From: Gemmata sp.
GTDB taxonomy: Bacteria; Planctomycetota; Planctomycetia; Gemmatales; Gemmataceae
Length of the DNA stretch: 32,251 bases
Assembly: GCA_022843445.1 (NCBI GenBank)
Contig: JALHNS010000030.1
Location: 1 to 32,251 of the forward strand
Direction: 5' to 3'
Within the stretch, counting starts at the first letter, position 1. Each line of letters starts with the position of its first letter. The translations under genes were made by a program, and so were the position numbers. Shown in pieces: positions 1-7,083 of the stretch. The notes beneath the pieces are model-generated. The model saw only the letters and a list, made by a program, of their open reading frames with translations, was not told the DNA's origin and made no database searches.

Positions 1-545
1 GCGCACCCGCCGCCCGCGGCGAGAGCCGGAAGCGCCGGGCCGGTGTGTAGCACGAACCGCGCCGCGGGCAGGTCGGTGCGCGCCGCCACCGCGTCCCACT
101 TCTGTGGCGGGTCCACGGCCATGAGCACGTTGCGCCCGCACTGCTTGCTCGCTTCGATCACGGCGCGCGTGAATTTCTCCACGGCACTCGCCTTCGGTTG
201 CACCACGGCGCGCGCCGTGAGCAGCGGCACGAACCGCGTCGCGCCGAGTTCGGTCAGCTTCTCGATGAGGAAGTCGCCGCGGTCGCCCTTCGGCAGCGCC
301 GCGCACACGACGAGCGGGAACGGCAGTTCGCGGTTCGCCGCGACCGGTGCCGACACGAGGAGCGAAACGGACTTCTTGCCCGCGCTCAGAACTTCGGCAG
401 GGTAGTCGTTGCCGTCGCCGTTGAAGAGTGTAACGCGCTCACCGGGCGCGAAGCGGCGCACGGCGGCGAGGTGGTGCGCGTCCGGGCCGGTGAGCGCGTA
501 CTCGCCCGGCCCGAGCGCGTCGGGCGTGTAGAAGCGGTCGGACAC
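1..545 (-). CDS. rsmE: RsmE-family 16S rRNA (uracil-1498-N3)-methyltransferase, 3' end cut by window edge
   Basis: Read on the minus strand from a GTG at 545 the frame stays open to the left edge, giving about 181 residues of a protein usually near 240. The N-terminus starts VSDRFYTPD and has the PUA-like pattern of RsmE (GPDAHHLAAVRR, followed by a G-D-G turn). Then come LVVCAALPKGDRGDFLIEKLTELGA (shortened: the KGDR..IEKLTELG motif) and a V-IEASKQCGRN segment, both hallmarks of the RsmE SPOUT domain. The C-terminal AdoMet-binding trefoil knot lies outside the window. The known family reaction is N3-methylation of U1498 in 16S rRNA in the assembled 30S subunit. The start follows a 53-codon ORF by only 7 nt, so the two may be co-transcribed. 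Identification is from motifs seen; the exact start is inferred. Confidence 0.88.
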   Translation of the reverse strand, partial: MSDRFYTPDALGPGEYALTGPDAHHLAAVRRFAPGERVTLFNGDGNDYPAEVLSAGKKSVSLLVSAPVAANRELPFPLVVCAALPKGDRGDFLIEKLTELGATRFVPLLTARAVVQPKASAVEKFTRAVIEASKQCGRNVLMAVDPPQKWDAVAARTDLPAARFVLHTGPALPALAAGGGC

Positions 546-552
546 GGGGCGC

Positions 553-714
553 TCAGGCGCGGCCGGCGGGCGCGCCGTCGGCCACGTCCGCGAACTGGGT
601 GTAGGCGTCGGAGCTCGGTCCCGGGTTCGCGGGCGGCGCGCCCGGCGCGGGCCGCGGCTCCCAGAACGTCGCGTACGATTCGGGTGCGGTGCGGTCGCGG
701 GCGTCGGGTTGCAT
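553..714 (-). CDS. small proline/alanine-rich hypothetical protein
   Basis: An ATG at 714 opens a 53-residue frame (MQPDARDRTAPESYATFWEP... ending AGRA-stop) that stops 7 nt before the GTG of the RsmE gene. The product is soluble, rich in Pro, Ala and Asp, and has no membrane segment or recognised motif. A purine-rich stretch (AAGTGAGA) sits about 7 nt ahead of the ATG and could serve as ribosome binding site. The tight spacing suggests translation in tandem with the methyltransferase. I do not recognise the family. It could be a real planctomycete small protein or only an upstream ORF of rsmE. Confidence 0.5.
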   Translation of the reverse strand: MQPDARDRTAPESYATFWEPRPAPGAPPANPGPSSDAYTQFADVADGAPAGRA

Positions 715-819
715 GTGCGTTCTCACTTCGGCCCGGTGCGAGCTCGAGCCGCGGGGGAGAGATGAACGGACGGGCTTTAGAATACAGCGCGCCGCGGCTC
801 GCGGTCAAGGGGATTCGGC

Positions 820-1020
820 TCACAGGTCGTGAACGGCCCCCCGGCCGCCGACGCGGTGCCAGCCGTCGCCGCGCCACTCGAACACCACTTCGTCGCGCCC
901 GCGCCACGCTACACAATACGCGCCGCTGATGCTCGCCACCGACCAACCGATACGGCGCAGCAGTTCCCAGTTCGGGGTTACGCCGTCGGCGTGCGGGACG
1001 AGCGGTGAGAGCGGGTGCAT
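820..1020 (-). CDS. 66-residue hypothetical protein
   Basis: The frame starts with ATG at 1020 and encodes MHPLSPLVPHADGVTPNWELL... with a compact beta-rich-looking C-terminal half (VVFEWRGDGWHRV). It contains several Trp residues, has no signal peptide and no membrane segment. GAGAGTGCC lies directly upstream as a weak ribosome binding site. The composition (Trp, Asp, Glu, aromatic residues at regular intervals) looks like a genuine protein rather than a shadow frame, and no better frame covers this stretch. The family is unknown to me; it may be restricted to Gemmata relatives. A long non-coding leader with a strong promoter-like sequence (1428-1456) lies upstream. Confidence 0.55.
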   Translation of the reverse strand: MHPLSPLVPHADGVTPNWELLRRIGWSVASISGAYCVAWRGRDEVVFEWRGDGWHRVGGRGAVHDL

Positions 1021-1274
1021 GGCACTCTCCGAAAGCGGGCGCGGCCGGCGAGACTGTGTGCCGGTATCGGCCGCCGCGGGCCGCGAGTTGAGCGCCGCCG
1101 CGCGCGTTCGGGCGGGCCGCGCTGTTGAACTGAGCGAACAGTTGGGTCGCGCGGCTTATACCGCCGGTTTCGCCGGGTGCAAGCGCGAATACGGTGCCCG
1201 CGACCGGACCCGAATTTCAAGCGAAATGCGCAATTCGGGGCGCGAAACCGAGTTCGGCCCGTTCAAACACCGAT

Positions 1275-1303
1275 ACCGCGATTCGGCCCGAAGCCGTCGC
1301 GGT
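1275..1303 (-). other. hairpin abutting a leader-ORF stop codon
   Basis: On the minus strand ACCGCGA pairs with TCGCGGT, and inside it CGGC pairs with GCCG around a TTCGG loop. The left base of the stem is the A of the TGA that ends the 27-codon leader ORF. No T-tract follows, so it is not a classical intrinsic terminator; it could be an attenuator-type or stabilising structure. Confidence 0.35.
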
Positions 1304-1386
1304 CAGAGTGTGAAGTCGGTTCTCGGTTTGCAACGGGGCCGTTCACACGCGTGCGCGCCGCGCCGTTCGACTTCGCGGGCGCGCAC
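1303..1386 (-). CDS. possible 27-residue leader peptide
   Basis: A GTG at 1386 is preceded at 5 nt by GGAGGGG and opens a frame MRAREVERRGAHACERP... ending TGA at 1303-1305. It lies about 30 nt downstream of the predicted transcription start of the 1428-1456 promoter and is followed at once by a hairpin. The peptide is Arg-rich and has no run of a single regulatory amino acid. This is only a candidate; the strong Shine-Dalgarno and the position are the evidence. Confidence 0.22.
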   Translation of the reverse strand: MRAREVERRGAHACERPRCKPRTDFTL

Positions 1387-1427
1387 GAAAACCCCTCCAG
1401 TGAACGCGCGTTCGCGCCACTAATTAG

Positions 1428-1456
1428 ATAGTATACTTTCGTTCAAAAATTGTCAA
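1428..1456 (-). promoter_or_regulatory. near-consensus sigma-70 promoter
   Basis: The minus strand reads TTGACA (1456-1451), a perfect -35 box. It is followed after 17 nt by TACTAT (1433-1428) or after 15 nt by TATACT (1435-1430). It points left, toward the 66-residue gene about 400 nt away. Such a match is striking in DNA this GC-rich. Confidence 0.55.
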
Positions 1457-1494
1457 CGGTCGAGCGGCGCGAATCGCGGAGCGCCGCCCGCGGT

Positions 1495-2217
1495 TCAGCG
1501 CCCGAACCGCTGCCACAGTTCGTGGTTGACGATGTTGCCGTCGACCGGGCAAAAGAGCGCCTTCAGAGTGGGTTCGTCGGCGTCCTCGCGCGCGACGGTT
1601 ACGGAGCCGTCCCACAGCAGCACGAAGAACCCGCCCTTGAATTGGCCGGCGAACTTGGCGCGCAGCGCGCCGGGCGCGAACTCCTTCGGCACTTCCACGT
1701 CCGCGGGCTTCGTCCACGGCACCGCTTCGGCGGCTTCCACCACCGCGGCGGTGTTCGAGGTGCCGTCCGTCATTTGAACGAACTTCCACCGCTGCCGGTG
1801 CCGCATCCCGCCGGGGCCGACCAGTTGCTGCCAGTAGGTGTGGCCCTCCGGCGCCTCCTTCGCCACGGACTTGAACTGTGTGGGCATCAGCGGGATGAGT
1901 TTCTTGTTGTGCTCGCTGTCCCACGGTTCGTCGTGCTTGAACTGCTTGTACAGAGCGGCGTGCTCGATGTGCGGCAAGATGGCGACGCGCCAACTCAACA
2001 GCGACTGCGTCGGCTCGGCGGGCGCGAGAGTGCCGTAGGTCGGCAAGTGCCCGTAGTTGTCGTGGTAGTTGTGCAGCGCCAGCCCGATTTGTTTCAGGTT
2101 GTTCGCGGTGATTCGGGCTTCGTCCGAGCGAAACGGGTCGAACAACCCGCCGGCACCGCCGCAACCGCCGACGGCGACCGCGAGCGCGACGGGCACGAGC
2201 AAAGCGATGTGGCGCAC
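1495..2217 (-). CDS. DUF1559-family lipoprotein
   Basis: A GTG start at 2217 is preceded by AGAGGA. The 240-residue product begins [19 protein letters not shown], a lipoprotein signal peptide with the lipobox Cys at residue 19. The DUF1559 (SBP_bac_10) core follows directly: [18 protein letters not shown], then [12 protein letters not shown], then [15 protein letters not shown]. Unlike the usual DUF1559 protein it lacks the N-terminal pseudopilin methylation motif and hydrophobic spine helix. The C-terminal H-X9-DG motif is degenerate: the His position reads Phe before [14 protein letters not shown]1559 proteins are greatly expanded in planctomycetes and their role is unknown. This member is probably membrane-anchored through lipid rather than assembled like a pilin. 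It stands alone with a 176-nt gap to the upstream sigma gene. Confidence 0.87.
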   Translation of the reverse strand: MRHIALLVPVALAVAVGGCGGAGGLFDPFRSDEARITANNLKQIGLALHNYHDNYGHLPTYGTLAPAEPTQSLLSWRVAILPHIEHAALYKQFKHDEPWDSEHNKKLIPLMPTQFKSVAKEAPEGHTYWQQLVGPGGMRHRQRWKFVQMTDGTSNTAAVVEAAEAVPWTKPADVEVPKEFAPGALRAKFAGQFKGGFFVLLWDGSVTVAREDADEPTLKALFCPVDGNIVNHELWQRFGR

Positions 2218-2393
2218 GGCGGGCGTCCTCTGGTGAAGTGGGTAGGGGGATTGTCGCCGCGCGCGGGCCGCGGTTCAAGCGCGGGAGTTGGGACGTGTGC
2301 GGCCGGACGTGAAGGGCGCGCGGGCCGCGCTCGGGTCGGTCGAGCGGGTCGAAGCGCGACCGGGTTTCGTTCTCGGCCCGGCCCGCCGCCCCG

Positions 2394-3914
2394 TTACTCT
2401 TCCTCGTCGGCGAACTCTTCGAGCCGCTCGGCGCGGTTCGGCTGGCGCAGTTTCAGCAGCCCGCGGGCCTCGATCTGGCGGATGCGCTCGCGGGTGATGC
2501 CGTACTGCCGGGCCACTTCGTCGAGCGTGCGGGGCGTGCCGTCTTTCAGTCCGTACCGCAGTTCGATCACCTCGCGCTCGCGCGGCGCGAGGCTCCGCAG
2601 CACCTCGGTGAGGCGCTCGCGCAGCAGGCTGAAGTCCGCGTCGTCGCCGGGGCTGACCGCGTGCGCGTCGCTCAGGAACTCCTCGAGGGCGCGCTCGCCG
2701 TCGCCGCCGACGGCGTCGTTCAGGCTCACCGGGGCGCGGCCCACCACGCGCAGGCTGCGCACGTCTTCCACCTTCACGTCGAGCGCGTCCGCGAGTTCCT
2801 CGTTGGTCGGCTCGCGGCCGGTGGCGGCGGTCAGTTCGCCGCGCAGCTTTTCGGCCTTCGCCATCAGGCTGATCTGGTGGCACGGCACGCGCACGGTGCG
2901 GGCGTTGTCGTGCAGCGCGCGCGTGATGCCCTGCCGCACCCACCACGTCGCGTAGGTGCCGAACTTGAACTCCAGCCGCCACTCGTACTTGTCGACCGCC
3001 CGCATGAGGCCGCGGTTGCCCTCTTGAATGAGGTCGCCGAACGGCAGCCCGCGGTTGCGGTAGTTCTTGGCGATGCTCACCACGAGGCGCAGGTTGGCTT
3101 CGGCCAGTTCCTTGCGCACGGCTTGGTACGCGGCGCGGCGCTTGCGCAGCACGCGCACCAGTGCCGCGAGTTCGTCGGCGGTCATGCGGGCCTTGCACTC
3201 GGCGGCGCGGAGCGCCTTTTCGTGCTTGGCCTTGTCCGCGGGGCCGGTCGCGGCGGCGAACGCGATGCTCAGGTGCCTCAGTTCGTCGGCGAGGTCGTTC
3301 AGTTCGTCGGTCCAGCGCTCCAGCAGTTCGGTGCGGGGCGACAGTTCCGCGGCGAGCTTGCGGCACTTCGCGAGCCGGGTGAAGCGGTCCCGCTGCCACG
3401 TGCGGTGCCCGCCGCGGAACTCGTCGCGCGCGCCCTGCGCGAACACGTCGGCGTCTTGGTCGAGCAGCGAGCGGAGCGTGGGCAGGTCCGGGCCGAGCCG
3501 CGCCAGAATTTGTGCGCGCGACAGCCGCAGGGCGGCCGACGAGTACGCGTCGATGTGCGGATCGACCGGCGCGCCGCCGGCGGCGATCTGCTCGAACTTC
3601 TCCAAAACGCGCGCGAGCACGCGGGGGCACAGCAGCGCGGCTTGCCGGAACCGGTCGCGGCGGTGTTCGAGTTTCCGCGCCAGCGCGATTTCCTTGTCCC
3701 GCGACAGCAGCGGGATGGCCCCCATCTGCCGCAGGTACAGGCCCAGCGCGTCGTCCGCGCCGCCGGAGTGCTCGGCGTGCTCGGCCGGTTCGAGGAGCGT
3801 GTCGTCCTCGTCGTCCTCGTCCTCGTCCAGATCGGCCGATTCGGTGTCGAGGTCTTCGCGCTCGTCGCGCTCGTCTTCCGGGCGGCGATTCGTGTTGTCG
3901 GGCATTCGGTTCAT
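2394..3914 (-). CDS. RpoD/SigA-like RNA polymerase sigma-70 factor
   Basis: A 506-residue protein from ATG at 3914 ([11 protein letters not shown]). The frame is open 27 codons further upstream, but those residues look like non-coding leader. An acidic N-terminal tract ([11 protein letters not shown]) replaces a classical region 1.1. Region 1.2 follows ([15 protein letters not shown]), then about 190 residues of non-conserved Arg/Ala-rich helix. Region 2 has [36 protein letters not shown] and [19 protein letters not shown], nearly identical to primary sigma factors. Region 3 contains [11 protein letters not shown]. Region 4 ends with [20 protein letters not shown] and the RpoD-like tail [14 protein letters not shown]. 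It directs RNA polymerase to -10/-35 promoters. Whether it is the housekeeping factor or one of several paralogues cannot be told from this window. GGGAG lies about 13 nt before the ATG. Confidence 0.93.
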   Translation of the reverse strand: MNRMPDNTNRRPEDERDEREDLDTESADLDEDEDDEDDTLLEPAEHAEHSGGADDALGLYLRQMGAIPLLSRDKEIALARKLEHRRDRFRQAALLCPRVLARVLEKFEQIAAGGAPVDPHIDAYSSAALRLSRAQILARLGPDLPTLRSLLDQDADVFAQGARDEFRGGHRTWQRDRFTRLAKCRKLAAELSPRTELLERWTDELNDLADELRHLSIAFAAATGPADKAKHEKALRAAECKARMTADELAALVRVLRKRRAAYQAVRKELAEANLRLVVSIAKNYRNRGLPFGDLIQEGNRGLMRAVDKYEWRLEFKFGTYATWWVRQGITRALHDNARTVRVPCHQISLMAKAEKLRGELTAATGREPTNEELADALDVKVEDVRSLRVVGRAPVSLNDAVGGDGERALEEFLSDAHAVSPGDDADFSLLRERLTEVLRSLAPREREVIELRYGLKDGTPRTLDEVARQYGITRERIRQIEARGLLKLRQPNRAERLEEFADEEE

Positions 3915-4285
3915 ATCCGTGCGCTCCCGGCCGGCACCAGCCCGACCGTAAGGCGTTGTGTGGCTTCGTGTTCTGCGGCCCGTTCGCGGGCGCACGGGTC
4001 GTGTGTGCGTAGGGATTGCAGGGCCGCGCGGTTCCGGGCGCGCGGTGCGTGCGACGACAGTTCGGGGCGCGTATTGCGGCCCGGCACTTTAATTGGATGC
4101 GTCCCGCGGCCCTCGGGTTCACGGGGCGCGGGTTCGCTCACCCAATTATACCCGCGCAATTCGCGTGCCGGGTGTCGCGGCGCGGTAAAGTTTGCCGCGC
4201 CAATCGCGCCGCGGCTAGCACAGTTAGAGGAACTACGCTCGCCGGAGCGCCAAATTTGCGCCCGCGCGCTGTGCGAAGTGAAGAT
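3915..4285. other. 371-nt leader/intergenic region upstream of the sigma gene
   Basis: The gap between the small HTH-like gene and the RpoD-like gene has no convincing protein. Its minus strand has several AT-rich islands, among them TATAAT at 4150-4145, giving a predicted transcript leader of roughly 220 nt. No clear -35 box is found 16-18 nt ahead of it. Frames across it give Arg/Pro-rich translations and are probably spurious. Confidence 0.4.
4145..4150 (-). promoter_or_regulatory. candidate -10 box (TATAAT) for the sigma gene
   Basis: A perfect TATAAT on the minus strand with no matching -35 hexamer. It is the best promoter candidate upstream of the RpoD-like gene and implies a leader of about 220 nt. 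Confidence 0.35.
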
Positions 4286-4489
4286 TTAGCGCGACGGGAG
4301 AGGCTTCAGCTCGTGCCCGTCTTTGCGCAGGGCCGCGGCGCGGGCCATTACCGACCAGCGCGGCACCGCGCCGCCGGCCAACTCCCGCAACCGGGCCGCG
4401 ACCGCGTCCAGCGAATCCGAGGTGTTCCACACGTCCACGAACCGTTCCGCGGGCACGTCCCACACCCGCTCGCCGATCGTTCGAACCAT
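4286..4489 (-). CDS. 67-residue HTH-like hypothetical protein
   Basis: The ATG at 4489 follows GGGGGCGGT. The product, MVRTIGERVWDVPAERFVDV..., continues with WNTSDSLDAVAARLRELAGG and SVMARAAALRKDGHELKPL. This resembles the small planctomycete proteins in which a Trp-x-x-(S/A)-x-S start leads into a helix-turn-helix that ends in a basic R-x-x-x-LRK-x-G recognition helix. It may bind DNA, but that is inference from the pattern. It lies upstream of the RpoD-like gene in the same direction across a 371-nt gap, so co-transcription is possible but not shown. Confidence 0.68.
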   Translation of the reverse strand: MVRTIGERVWDVPAERFVDVWNTSDSLDAVAARLRELAGGAVPRWSVMARAAALRKDGHELKPLPSR

Positions 4490-4644
4490 ACCGCCCCCGG
4501 CCGCGACTGGTGCCGAACTTTAATGTGTTCGGTGCGGCCCCGCGGGGCAAGCGCGCGGGCCGCGTGTGCGCGCGGTTCCTGCGCATCAGGGTTGCCCGAC
4601 CGCGCGAACCGCTACCGTGGGCGGAATCGCTACAGTGTGACACC

Positions 4645-5073
4645 ATGCCGCCGTTTCAAGTGCTCATCGTGCCCGCTGCGCTGCTCGCCGAACTGATCGC
4701 GCACGCGCGAACGTGCGCGCCTGTGGAGTGCTGCGGGCTGCTCGCGGGGCGCGTCGCCGGCGGCACCGCGCGCGCCGAAACGCGGTACGAGGTGGGCAAC
4801 GACGCGGCGAGCGCGACCGCCTACGCCACGAACCCGCGCGACATGCTGCGCGCCTTCCGCGACATGCGCGAGCGCGGGTTGGAACTGCTAGCGATCTACC
4901 ACTCGCACCCCGCGTCGCCGCCGAAGCCGAGCGCGCGCGACCGCGCCGAAAACACTTACGGCGAAACGGTGGCGCACGTCATCGTGAGCCTCGCGGGGCC
5001 GGAACCGGAAGTGCGGGCGTGGTGGCTCGCGCCCGACGGCGCGCGCGAAGCGGACCTCGTTAGCCGCGAATAG
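4645..5073 (+). CDS. M67-family (JAMM/MPN+) metallopeptidase
   Basis: A 142-residue protein from ATG at 4645; the longer open frame upstream is Arg-rich and unlike the family. The complete JAMM zinc site is visible: Glu28 in PVECCGLLAG, His86 and His88 in YHSHP, Ser96 and Asp99 in PSARD. This is the HxH-x7-SxxD pattern of active enzymes. Bacterial members of this class cut peptide or isopeptide bonds after a C-terminal Gly-Gly or remove cysteine from sulfur-carrier proteins (Mec/CysO-type). No ubiquitin-like or ThiS-like partner, E1-like or cysteine synthase gene is in the window, so the substrate is open. There is no signal peptide, so it is cytoplasmic. Its 3' end overlaps the convergent TIGR02996 gene by 14 nt. 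Confidence 0.9.
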   Translation: MPPFQVLIVPAALLAELIAHARTCAPVECCGLLAGRVAGGTARAETRYEVGNDAASATAYATNPRDMLRAFRDMRERGLELLAIYHSHPASPPKPSARDRAENTYGETVAHVIVSLAGPEPEVRAWWLAPDGAREADLVSRE

Positions 5074-5767
5074 TCCCCAGATGCCGCACAGTCTCGAACC
5101 GGGCGCGCAGCAATTCGATGGCCGCTTCTGGGAGCGCACCGGAGCAGTACACTTCGCGCAATTCGGGCAGGTGCGGCGACTGCGCCAGCGCTTTCGCTTC
5201 GGAAAGCGTCAGGTGCGGGTTGTCGAGCCGGCCGGCGCGGCTGCGCAAGCCGAGTGTGCGCAATCGCCGCAGGTTGGGGCACTCCGCGAGCAACGTCAGT
5301 TGCCCCAAGGGAACTTGGCAGAACGGCAGGTACAGTTCCGTGAGTCGGTTCAGTTCCGTGAGCACGAGCGCCTTCACCAGTTCGCGCTCGGTCGCGTTGT
5401 CGAGCGTGAGTACCTGAACCGGTGTGGCCGCGAACAGCGCCTTGCGGTGCTTGGGCAGTAGCTTCGCGCTCAGTCGCGCGCCCGGCACGAACCCGCGACG
5501 GAACTCGTCCATCCACTGCACGCCGCGCAGCACGGGCAACTCCGCGAACCACGCCTTCCCGTGCGCTTTCAGGAGCGCTTCGGCGCGGAAGTGGTCCACG
5601 TTGTACTGCCGCGGGTACGGCGCGAGCGCCACCTGAAGGCGCACGAACTCCGCGCGCTCGTGGTCGCCGTGCTCGTCGAGCCAATCGGCGTACACGAGGC
5701 GCGCGGTGTCCTCTTCCGGGCGCTCGCAGATCGCGCTCAAAAACGGCTCGTAGCCCGGTGGCGGCAT
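5060..5767 (-). CDS. TIGR02996 repeat-companion domain protein with leucine-rich C-terminus
   Basis: A 235-residue protein from ATG at 5767. The first 45 residues carry the TIGR02996 domain typical of planctomycetes and myxobacteria: FLSAICERPEEDTARLVYADWLDEHGDHERAEFVR split over positions 9-43. The rest has leucine-rich spacing (LNRLTELYLPFCQ, LAECPNLRRLRTLGLRS, PHLPELREVYCSG), consistent with degenerate leucine-rich repeats, which are usual companions of this domain. Its function is unknown; protein-protein interaction is a reasonable guess. There is no signal peptide. The 3' end overlaps the M67 peptidase gene by 14 nt in convergent orientation. Confidence 0.87.
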   Translation of the reverse strand: MPPPGYEPFLSAICERPEEDTARLVYADWLDEHGDHERAEFVRLQVALAPYPRQYNVDHFRAEALLKAHGKAWFAELPVLRGVQWMDEFRRGFVPGARLSAKLLPKHRKALFAATPVQVLTLDNATERELVKALVLTELNRLTELYLPFCQVPLGQLTLLAECPNLRRLRTLGLRSRAGRLDNPHLTLSEAKALAQSPHLPELREVYCSGALPEAAIELLRARFETVRHLGTIRG

Positions 5768-5800
5768 CGCGGTTCACCTCCCGCTGCTCGAGTGATCGTG

Positions 5801-5913
5801 CGGTTCGTGTTATCGTGGTGCGACGCTCCGCGTCGCATTCGTGCGCGCCCGGAGCGATTCGTGTCGGGCGAGTTTCCACGACGCGGAGCGTCGTGCCACG
5901 ATAAGACGAATCG
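5801..5913. repeat. 113-bp REP/MITE-like inverted repeat
   Basis: Arms 5801-5835 and 5879-5913 are inverted copies, about 31 of 35 positions matching, around a 43-nt spacer. Each arm contains its own small palindrome, CGACGC-TCC-GCGTCG. The unit occupies the region between divergent genes (TIGR02996 protein and VWA protein). No transposase is encoded. It is likely a dispersed palindromic element, but copies elsewhere cannot be seen from this window. Confidence 0.65.
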
Positions 5914-5957
5914 CGCCGCGCCTCAGACGAACCGGAGCTGCCCAGCTTAACAAAGAG

Positions 5958-5980
5958 AGCGCTTTCGCGCTTCCCTTTTT
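5958..5980 (+). terminator. hairpin plus T-tract just ahead of the VWA gene start
   Basis: AGCGC-TTTC-GCGCT forms a 5-bp stem and is followed by TCCC and TTTTT on the plus strand. The ATG of the VWA gene lies 15 nt further on. It could terminate leftover transcription or act as a leader attenuator. The stem is short. Confidence 0.35.
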
Positions 5981-5994
5981 CGCGGGCCGCCGGT

Positions 5995-6915
5995 ATGCAG
6001 CGCGACATGAAATCGCGCTCCGGGTTCCGCCGCGCGCTGTGGGTCAGTGCCGTGTCGCACGCGGTCGCGGCCGGCGCGCTCGTCGCGCTGTTCCACTCCG
6101 ATCGCGCACCGGCCCCCGCCGCGCCCGGCATCCGCACCACCGCCGAACCAGAAGTGCGGATGGCGCTCGCCGATACCGATACCGGTATCGAAGTCCAAGC
6201 GCCCGCGCCGTCCCAAACACAAGCCGCGCCGAGCCCCGAACCCGCGGCGCACCTGCCGCGCGGCCCGGTCGCACCGAACGTGCCGCACGCGTTGCCGCCG
6301 GAACTGCTCGCGCTGATGCGCAGGCCCGCGAGCGCCGAACCGGTCGGCGGGGCCGTCACCGAAGTGCCCGCAACGCCCGGCTCCGCGAACCCGCCCGCCG
6401 ACGCGAACGTGAAGCCGGCCGCGGCCGCTACCGGCACCGCCGGCGCGAAGGGCGCGCCGCCGATTCACGGCGCGCTGAACGCGAATCAGACCGTGGTGTA
6501 TGTGCTGGATTCGTCCGGGAGTATGGGCGCGAACGGGATGTTCGACGCGGCCCGCGCGCAGCTCGTTGCCACGCTGAACGCGCAACCCGCCGGCGCGCGG
6601 TTTCAGGTGATCGCGTACGCGGCGCAACCGACACCGCTGCTCGCCTCCGCCGGCACCGCGCTGCCGATGAGCGAAGCGAACGTGCGGAGCGCCGCGCAGA
6701 AACTCGCCGCGCTCGAACCGCGCGGCAAGAGCGACCACCGCGCCGCGGTCCGCGCCGCCGCGGCGTACCGGCCGGACGTGATTCTGGTGCTGACCGATTC
6801 GCACGACCTGACCGCGGTCGCCCTCAAGCCGCTGCTCGCGGGCGCGCCGAGCGCCGCGGTGTTCGTGGGCGTGGTGACACCGGACGGCGTGCAACCGCCC
6901 CGCGCCGTGAAGTGA
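5995..6915 (+). CDS. membrane-anchored VWA-domain protein
   Basis: A 306-residue protein; ATG at 5995 or a second in-frame Met five codons on. Residues 11-34 form an uncleaved-looking membrane segment after a basic stretch. A Pro/Ala-rich linker spans residues 38-160. The VWA domain occupies about 165-300: beta-strand TVVYVLDSSGSMG with the MIDAS DxSxS at 172-176, a central strand FQVIAYAAQ, a third MIDAS loop reading GKSDHRAAV where family members often have T-D, and VILVLTDSHDL. The domain is short (about 130 residues against the usual 180). The architecture (N-terminal anchor, disordered spacer, extracytoplasmic or cytosolic VWA) fits metal-dependent protein binding. The partner is unknown. 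A large inverted repeat follows 3 nt after the stop. Confidence 0.85.
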   Translation: MQRDMKSRSGFRRALWVSAVSHAVAAGALVALFHSDRAPAPAAPGIRTTAEPEVRMALADTDTGIEVQAPAPSQTQAAPSPEPAAHLPRGPVAPNVPHALPPELLALMRRPASAEPVGGAVTEVPATPGSANPPADANVKPAAAATGTAGAKGAPPIHGALNANQTVVYVLDSSGSMGANGMFDAARAQLVATLNAQPAGARFQVIAYAAQPTPLLASAGTALPMSEANVRSAAQKLAALEPRGKSDHRAAVRAAAAYRPDVILVLTDSHDLTAVALKPLLAGAPSAAVFVGVVTPDGVQPPRAVK

Positions 6916-6918
6916 TTG

Positions 6919-7078
6919 GTAGGTCGCGGTCGAGCGGCGCTTCACCGCGAGGCCCGACGGCGAGAAGCGATTCGTGAAATCGCTTACGTCTTTGGAGCGT
7001 ACAAAGCGCGCAAGCGTTTCTCGCATTGCTGGCTCGCTGTCGGGCTTCGCGGCGAAGCGCCGCTCAACCGCGACCTAC
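6919..7078. repeat. 160-bp inverted-repeat cassette between convergent genes
   Basis: The 42-nt ends 6919-6960 and 7037-7078 are inverted copies with about 38 matches. The interior is 76 nt and holds a weaker second pair (CGAGAAGCG near 6961, CGTTTCTCG near 7015). The cassette fills almost exactly the gap between the VWA gene stop (6915) and the AAA ATPase stop (7084). It has no reading frame of its own and no evident target-site duplication. It may work as a bidirectional terminator, and its shape is that of a non-autonomous MITE. Confidence 0.65.
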
Positions 7079-7083
7079 AAGAA

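Larger units (their letters stand above)
1021..1494. other. 474-nt intergenic region with leader elements
   Basis: No convincing conserved protein frame is seen here; the frames that cross it have arginine-rich, low-complexity translations. On the minus strand it contains a near-consensus sigma-70 promoter (1428-1456), a short ORF with its own Shine-Dalgarno (1303-1386) and a GC-rich hairpin adjoining that ORF's stop codon (1275-1303). A TATAAG sequence about 125 nt ahead of the 66-residue gene is an alternative -10 element. The AT-rich patch 1421-1456 stands out sharply against the surrounding GC-rich DNA. Confidence 0.5.

Noticed and set aside
929-1423. 164-codon plus frame in the region between small genes
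   Set aside because: Arg/Ser-rich, low-complexity, without a good ribosome binding site, and it overlaps a better promoter and leader on the other strand.
2275-4122. 615-codon minus frame overlapping the RpoD-like gene in another frame
   Set aside because: The translation is almost all Arg, Ala, Pro and Gly. The true frame has all sigma-70 regions.
3911-4159. 82-codon minus frame in the leader of the sigma gene
   Set aside because: The composition is that of leader DNA, it overlaps the sigma start, and no family pattern is seen.
5947-7026. 359-codon minus frame opposite the VWA gene
   Set aside because: An Arg/Gly/His-rich shadow; it also runs through the 6919-7078 inverted repeat.
5801-7078. 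Inverted repeats considered as ends of one mobile element around the VWA gene
   Set aside because: The two inverted repeats have unrelated sequences and each is closed on itself; no transposase or target duplication is seen.
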